NCBI GenBank assembly: GCA_021787655.1
Contig: JAJYLM010000085.1
Span: 1 to 8,693 of the forward strand
Direction of reading: 5' to 3'
DNA from: a bacterium
GTDB taxonomy: Bacteria; JAMCPX01
DNA: 8,693 bases
Positions within the stretch are counted from its first letter, which is position 1. Every line of letters begins with the position of its first letter. The notes beneath the pieces were generated by a model, which saw nothing but the letters and a program-made list of their open reading frames with translations, made no database searches and had not been told where the DNA came from. This document shows positions 6,687 through 8,693 of the stretch, in pieces. Position numbers and translations under genes: made by a program.

Positions 6687-7010
6687 TCAATTATTTTTGT
6701 AGAGAATATTTTCAATCTTAACCGTCGTCAGTATCTGACGGAACCCCTGCTTCTTCCGGTAGTTCTTCCTTCTCCTGTGCTTGAAGATGACGATCTTGTC
6801 GCCTTTCTTCTCGCCCAGCACCTTTGCAGTAACCGTTGCATTGGCTACAAGCGGTGTGCCGATAACCGTGGTCGTACCGTCGTTCACCAGAAGAACATCC
6901 GTGATCTGCAGTTCCGTGTCTTTCTGCACGTCTGCAATCCTGTCGAGGGCTACGACATCACCCTGCTTTACCGTATATTGTTTTCCGGAATGTTTAATAA
7001 CCGCGTACAT
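6687..7010 (-). CDS. rplU: 50S ribosomal protein L21 (bL21)
   Basis: A 107-residue ribosomal protein of normal length that binds 23S rRNA in the large subunit. Seen: the typical start MYAVIKHSGKQYTVKQGD; a middle part with VLLVNDG at 39-45 and IGTPLVANATVTAKVL at 50-65; and the basic signature FKHRRRKNYRKKQGFRQ at 76-92 followed by TVKIENI. It is the first gene of the leftward operon and is transcribed away from the TetR gene. GAGG lies 5 bases before the ATG. A candidate promoter is in the 7011-7080 region. Confidence 0.97.
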   Translation of the reverse strand: MYAVIKHSGKQYTVKQGDVVALDRIADVQKDTELQITDVLLVNDGTTTVIGTPLVANATVTAKVLGEKKGDKIVIFKHRRRKNYRKKQGFRQILTTVKIENILYKNN

Positions 7011-7041
7011 CTGCGCCTCACTTTTGTTTTTTGATGATATA

Positions 7042-7070
7042 GTGCTACATAATTAAAGACCGCTTGTCAA
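7042..7070 (-). promoter_or_regulatory. Candidate promoter for the rplU operon
   Basis: The minus strand carries a perfect TTGACA -35 at 7070-7065. Seventeen bases later comes TAGCAC (7047-7042), a poor -10. Other AT-rich candidates nearby, such as TATATC at 7041-7036, have a less suitable spacing of 23. The operon should start here because the neighbour is divergent, but the exact -10 is unsure. Confidence 0.4.
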
Positions 7071-7122
7071 GTCAATGCGGGAAGTCAGAAATCCACGGTA
7101 CAAAGGTTCATCTTTTTTTCGC

Positions 7123-7151
7123 TTGACACGTTAAAATAACACTGTTATTAT
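7123..7151 (+). promoter_or_regulatory. Sigma70-type promoter of the TetR-SDR unit
   Basis: A perfect TTGACA at 7123-7128 is followed by 17 bases and TATTAT at 7146-7151. Transcription would start near 7158, giving a leader of about 20 bases before the GTG start at 7180. A shifted -10 (TATAAC, 7149-7154) is possible but has a 20-base spacer. The -10 lies inside the operator palindrome, so a bound repressor would block RNA polymerase. Confidence 0.75.
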
Positions 7152-7163
7152 AACGATGTTATT
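7135..7163. promoter_or_regulatory. Double TetR-type operator, 29-base near-perfect palindrome
   Basis: Two 15-base inverted repeats lie end to end and share base 7149. The first is AATAAC-ACT-GTTATT (7135-7149, perfect arms). The second is TATAAC-GAT-GTTATT (7149-7163, five of six arm bases paired). Their centres are 14 bases apart, and together they form a larger palindrome centred on 7149 with 12 of 14 pairs matching. The inner part, GTTATTATAAC, is itself symmetric. The site covers the -10 element and likely transcription start of the adjacent TetR gene, the usual place for an autoregulatory operator. Binding by this TetR is inferred. Confidence 0.75.
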
Positions 7164-7179
7164 TGAACAGGAGGGATGT

Positions 7180-7857
7180 GTGCCGAGACCAGCACGCACA
7201 AAAAGGGAAATCGATTCCGTAAAGCAAGCCATCCTGGATCATGCCCTGCGGCTGATCAATGAGCACGGATTCGAAGGCTTCAGCATGCGCAAGCTGGCAC
7301 ACAGGATCGGCGTCCAGGCAGTCACGATTTACAACTACTACGAGAACAAGGACCATCTGTATCTTGCAGTCCTCACGCAGGGGTTCGAAGAACTGTACGC
7401 CTCGTGTCTGGCAGCGTACAAATCGCGAAAATCTCCTCTGGAACGTCTCGAGGCAATGATTCGTGCTTACCTTGATTTCGGGTTCAGCAAGGTCAATTTT
7501 TATAACCTCATGTTCACCTGGCACGTCCCGAAATATCAGGACTATGTCGGAACGAGCCTTGAAAAAGCCGCGTACCAGGAATTGCTGGTCGCGCTCAAAA
7601 CGGTCGATCTGTTCCAGCGTGCCATCAAGGAATTTGTCGAACCGCGCCTGCAGCTTTCCGATGAAGAAGCCCGCTCTTCCATGGTTTACTTCTGGAGCTT
7701 CGCCCACGGTTACATCGCCGGCAGGAACAATTCCCTGCTCGAATATATCTACCCCCACCCCGAAAAACTGCAGGAAGACCTGCTGGGGCTGCTCATGACG
7801 AATATCCGCAGGGATTTCGATGACAGGGCGTCCGGCCTTCAGCGGGTGAACCAATGA
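7180..7857 (+). CDS. TetR/AcrR-family transcriptional repressor with WHG-type C-terminal domain
   Basis: A 225-residue regulator. Seen: a basic N-terminus (MPRPARTKRE); a TetR DNA-binding domain with the helix-turn-helix around 35-55 (FSMRKLAHRIGVQAVTIYNY), followed by YENKDHLYLAV; and a helical ligand-binding part with FYNLMFTWHVP at 107-117 and W172-SFA-H176-G177, which fits the TetR_C_13 (WHG) type of C-terminal domain. Start choice: GTG at 7180 lies 5 bases after AGGAGG and gives the normal family N-terminus. An in-frame ATG at 7156 lies inside the operator, at or before the transcription start, and has no ribosome binding site. The gene overlaps the SDR gene by ATGA and so probably controls itself and that enzyme. 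The inducing ligand cannot be told from the sequence. Confidence 0.92.
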   Translation: MPRPARTKREIDSVKQAILDHALRLINEHGFEGFSMRKLAHRIGVQAVTIYNYYENKDHLYLAVLTQGFEELYASCLAAYKSRKSPLERLEAMIRAYLDFGFSKVNFYNLMFTWHVPKYQDYVGTSLEKAAYQELLVALKTVDLFQRAIKEFVEPRLQLSDEEARSSMVYFWSFAHGYIAGRNNSLLEYIYPHPEKLQEDLLGLLMTNIRRDFDDRASGLQRVNQ

Positions 7858-8636
7858 AATCCTTCTCCGGGAAAACAATCGTGATCACCGGGGCAACCGG
7901 CGGATTCGGACAGGAATTTGCCGTGCAGCTCTTCGATGCCGGGGCGCACATCATCCTCAGCGGCAGGAACGCACAACGCCTCGGGGAGCTTGCGGACCGC
8001 TGTACGAAGTCCCGGGGAACAGGAAAGGTCATCGGGACAATCAAAGCGGACCTTGCCGGCAGTGCGGGATGCGGGGAACTCTACCGCAGGTGCAGGGAGA
8101 TAACACCGGACATCGATATCTTGATCAACAACGCAGGCATGATTGCCTACGGCCGCTTCCAGGACGTGCCGATGAACACGTGGGAACAGCTGATGGAGAC
8201 CAACCTCCTGTCGGCGATGCGGCTCACGTACCTCTTTCTTCCGTCCATGCTCGAACGGAAGAGCGGGCATATCGTCCTCATGTCGTCCGTAGCAGGGTTT
8301 ATAGGGACGGGCAACAGCACTGCGTATTCAGCCTCGAAGTTCGGCATGCGCGGTTTCGGGCTGTCCCTGTACAGCGATGTGCACAGTCACGGGATCGACG
8401 TCACCGTGCTCTACCCTTTCTGGGCAGACACTCCCATTCTTGATTCGCGGGATTACGGAAAAGAATCGACAGGGACGGTGATCAAGCCGCTCGTGGACAG
8501 GGCAGATGACGTCATCAGAGAGTCGCTCAAAGGAATACGGAAGCGCAGGCTGTCCGTGTATCCGGGGCCGACTTCAAAGGCACTGCATTTCTTCAATAAA
8601 TTCGTGCAGCTCAGGGGAAGCCAGAGAAAGGGCTGA
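7854..8636 (+). CDS. Classical short-chain dehydrogenase/reductase (SDR)
   Basis: A 260-residue cytoplasmic oxidoreductase with a Rossmann fold. Seen: the cofactor motif TGATGGFG (T12-G19, form TGxxxGxG); SGRN at 36-39, where Arg38 after the second strand suggests NADP(H) rather than NAD(H); ADL at 65-67; NNAG at 92-95; Asn117 in TNLLS; catalytic Ser145 (or 144) in LMSSVAG; and Tyr158 and Lys162 in YSASK. All four members of the Asn-Ser-Tyr-Lys set are present, so it should be active. The C-terminal part, with YPFWADTPI at 187-195, sets substrate choice and differs from FabG in not showing the usual PG motif there. The start codon is shared in an ATGA overlap with the TetR gene, so the two are likely co-expressed and the enzyme is repressor-controlled. 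Substrate unknown. Confidence 0.9.
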   Translation: MKSFSGKTIVITGATGGFGQEFAVQLFDAGAHIILSGRNAQRLGELADRCTKSRGTGKVIGTIKADLAGSAGCGELYRRCREITPDIDILINNAGMIAYGRFQDVPMNTWEQLMETNLLSAMRLTYLFLPSMLERKSGHIVLMSSVAGFIGTGNSTAYSASKFGMRGFGLSLYSDVHSHGIDVTVLYPFWADTPILDSRDYGKESTGTVIKPLVDRADDVIRESLKGIRKRRLSVYPGPTSKALHFFNKFVQLRGSQRKG

Positions 8637-8679
8637 ACGCCCGGGCACTGCACACGAAAATAATACCGGGGGGTGAGGT

Positions 8680-8693
8680 ATGAAAAAGAAACA
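8680..8693 (+). CDS. Start of a third gene of the TetR-SDR unit, cut by the right edge
   Basis: ATG at 8680 follows a purine-rich GGGGGGTGAGGT and opens a frame reading MKKK. Only four full codons are visible. The 43-base gap after the SDR stop has no terminator-like hairpin with a T-run, so it may belong to the same transcript. A lysine-rich start could precede a signal peptide, but nothing more can be seen. Confidence 0.45.

Larger units (their letters stand above)
7011..7179. other. Divergent intergenic region between rplU and the TetR gene
   Basis: A 169-base stretch with the back-to-back starts of the leftward operon and the rightward TetR-SDR unit. The rplU end holds its ribosome binding site and the candidate promoter. 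The middle (about 7081-7120) shows nothing I can assign except a run of seven T residues. The TetR end carries a strong promoter and a double inverted repeat. Confidence 0.8.

Noticed and set aside
7156..7179. Earlier ATG for the TetR gene
   Set aside because: It lies in the operator at or before the predicted transcription start and lacks a ribosome binding site; GTG at 7180 has AGGAGG at good spacing.
7159..7878. A 239-codon minus-strand frame opposite the TetR gene
   Set aside because: The plus strand encodes a clear TetR protein with its promoter and ribosome binding site; the reverse frame looks like no family.
8637..8672. Possible hairpin after the SDR gene (GCCCGGGC and a later CCGGGG)
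   Set aside because: The GC-rich arms are poorly matched and no T-run follows, so there is no support for a terminator.

Overview
The window is bacterial chromosomal DNA that is densely coding and moderately GC-rich by eye. It holds a long leftward (minus-strand) housekeeping operon and a short divergent rightward unit at the right end. The order rplU-rpmA-obgE-proB-proA-nadD-rsfS-rlmH is a block I associate with Desulfobacterota/Geobacter-like and Nitrospirota-like genomes. The LapA/LapB-type gene after it points to a Gram-negative, LPS-making cell. This placement is inference from gene order and protein families; I cannot fix a genus.

Minus strand, read right to left: ribosomal proteins L21 (7010-6687) and L27 (6677-6426); a short gap with a terminator-like hairpin (6361-6390); the GTPase Obg (6350-5346); glutamate 5-kinase ProB (5349-4213, ATGA overlap with obgE); gamma-glutamyl phosphate reductase ProA (4191-2938); NadD (2930-2283); the ribosomal silencing factor RsfS (2290-1943, apparently starting at AUU); the 23S rRNA methyltransferase RlmH (1940-1476); a LapA-LapB-like fusion with two membrane helices, TPRs and a C-terminal zinc ribbon (1466-111); and the first 31 codons of an unknown Cys-X2-Cys protein that leaves the left edge (95-1). 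Gaps are mostly under 25 bases, so most of these genes are probably co-transcribed. The hairpin may lower transcription of obgE and later genes relative to the ribosomal proteins. Functionally the operon joins ribosome components and ribosome-associated factors (L21, L27, Obg, RsfS, RlmH) to the first two steps of proline synthesis, one step of NAD synthesis and an envelope-control protein.

Plus strand: a TetR/AcrR-type repressor (7180-7857) and a classical short-chain dehydrogenase (7854-8636) overlap by ATGA. A third gene begins at 8680 and runs off the right edge. The repressor has a strong sigma70-type promoter (TTGACA, 17 bases, TATTAT). A 29-base near-perfect palindrome made of two overlapping 15-base operators covers its -10 region, which strongly suggests autoregulation.

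The best leads are the AUU start of rsfS behind a strong Shine-Dalgarno, the double operator at the TetR promoter, the LapA-LapB fusion, and the hairpin between rpmA and an obgE that lacks a clear ribosome binding site. I saw no tRNA, rRNA, CRISPR array, insertion sequence, phage or defence gene. Apart from these points the window looks like ordinary core genome with a small accessory regulator/oxidoreductase unit beside it.
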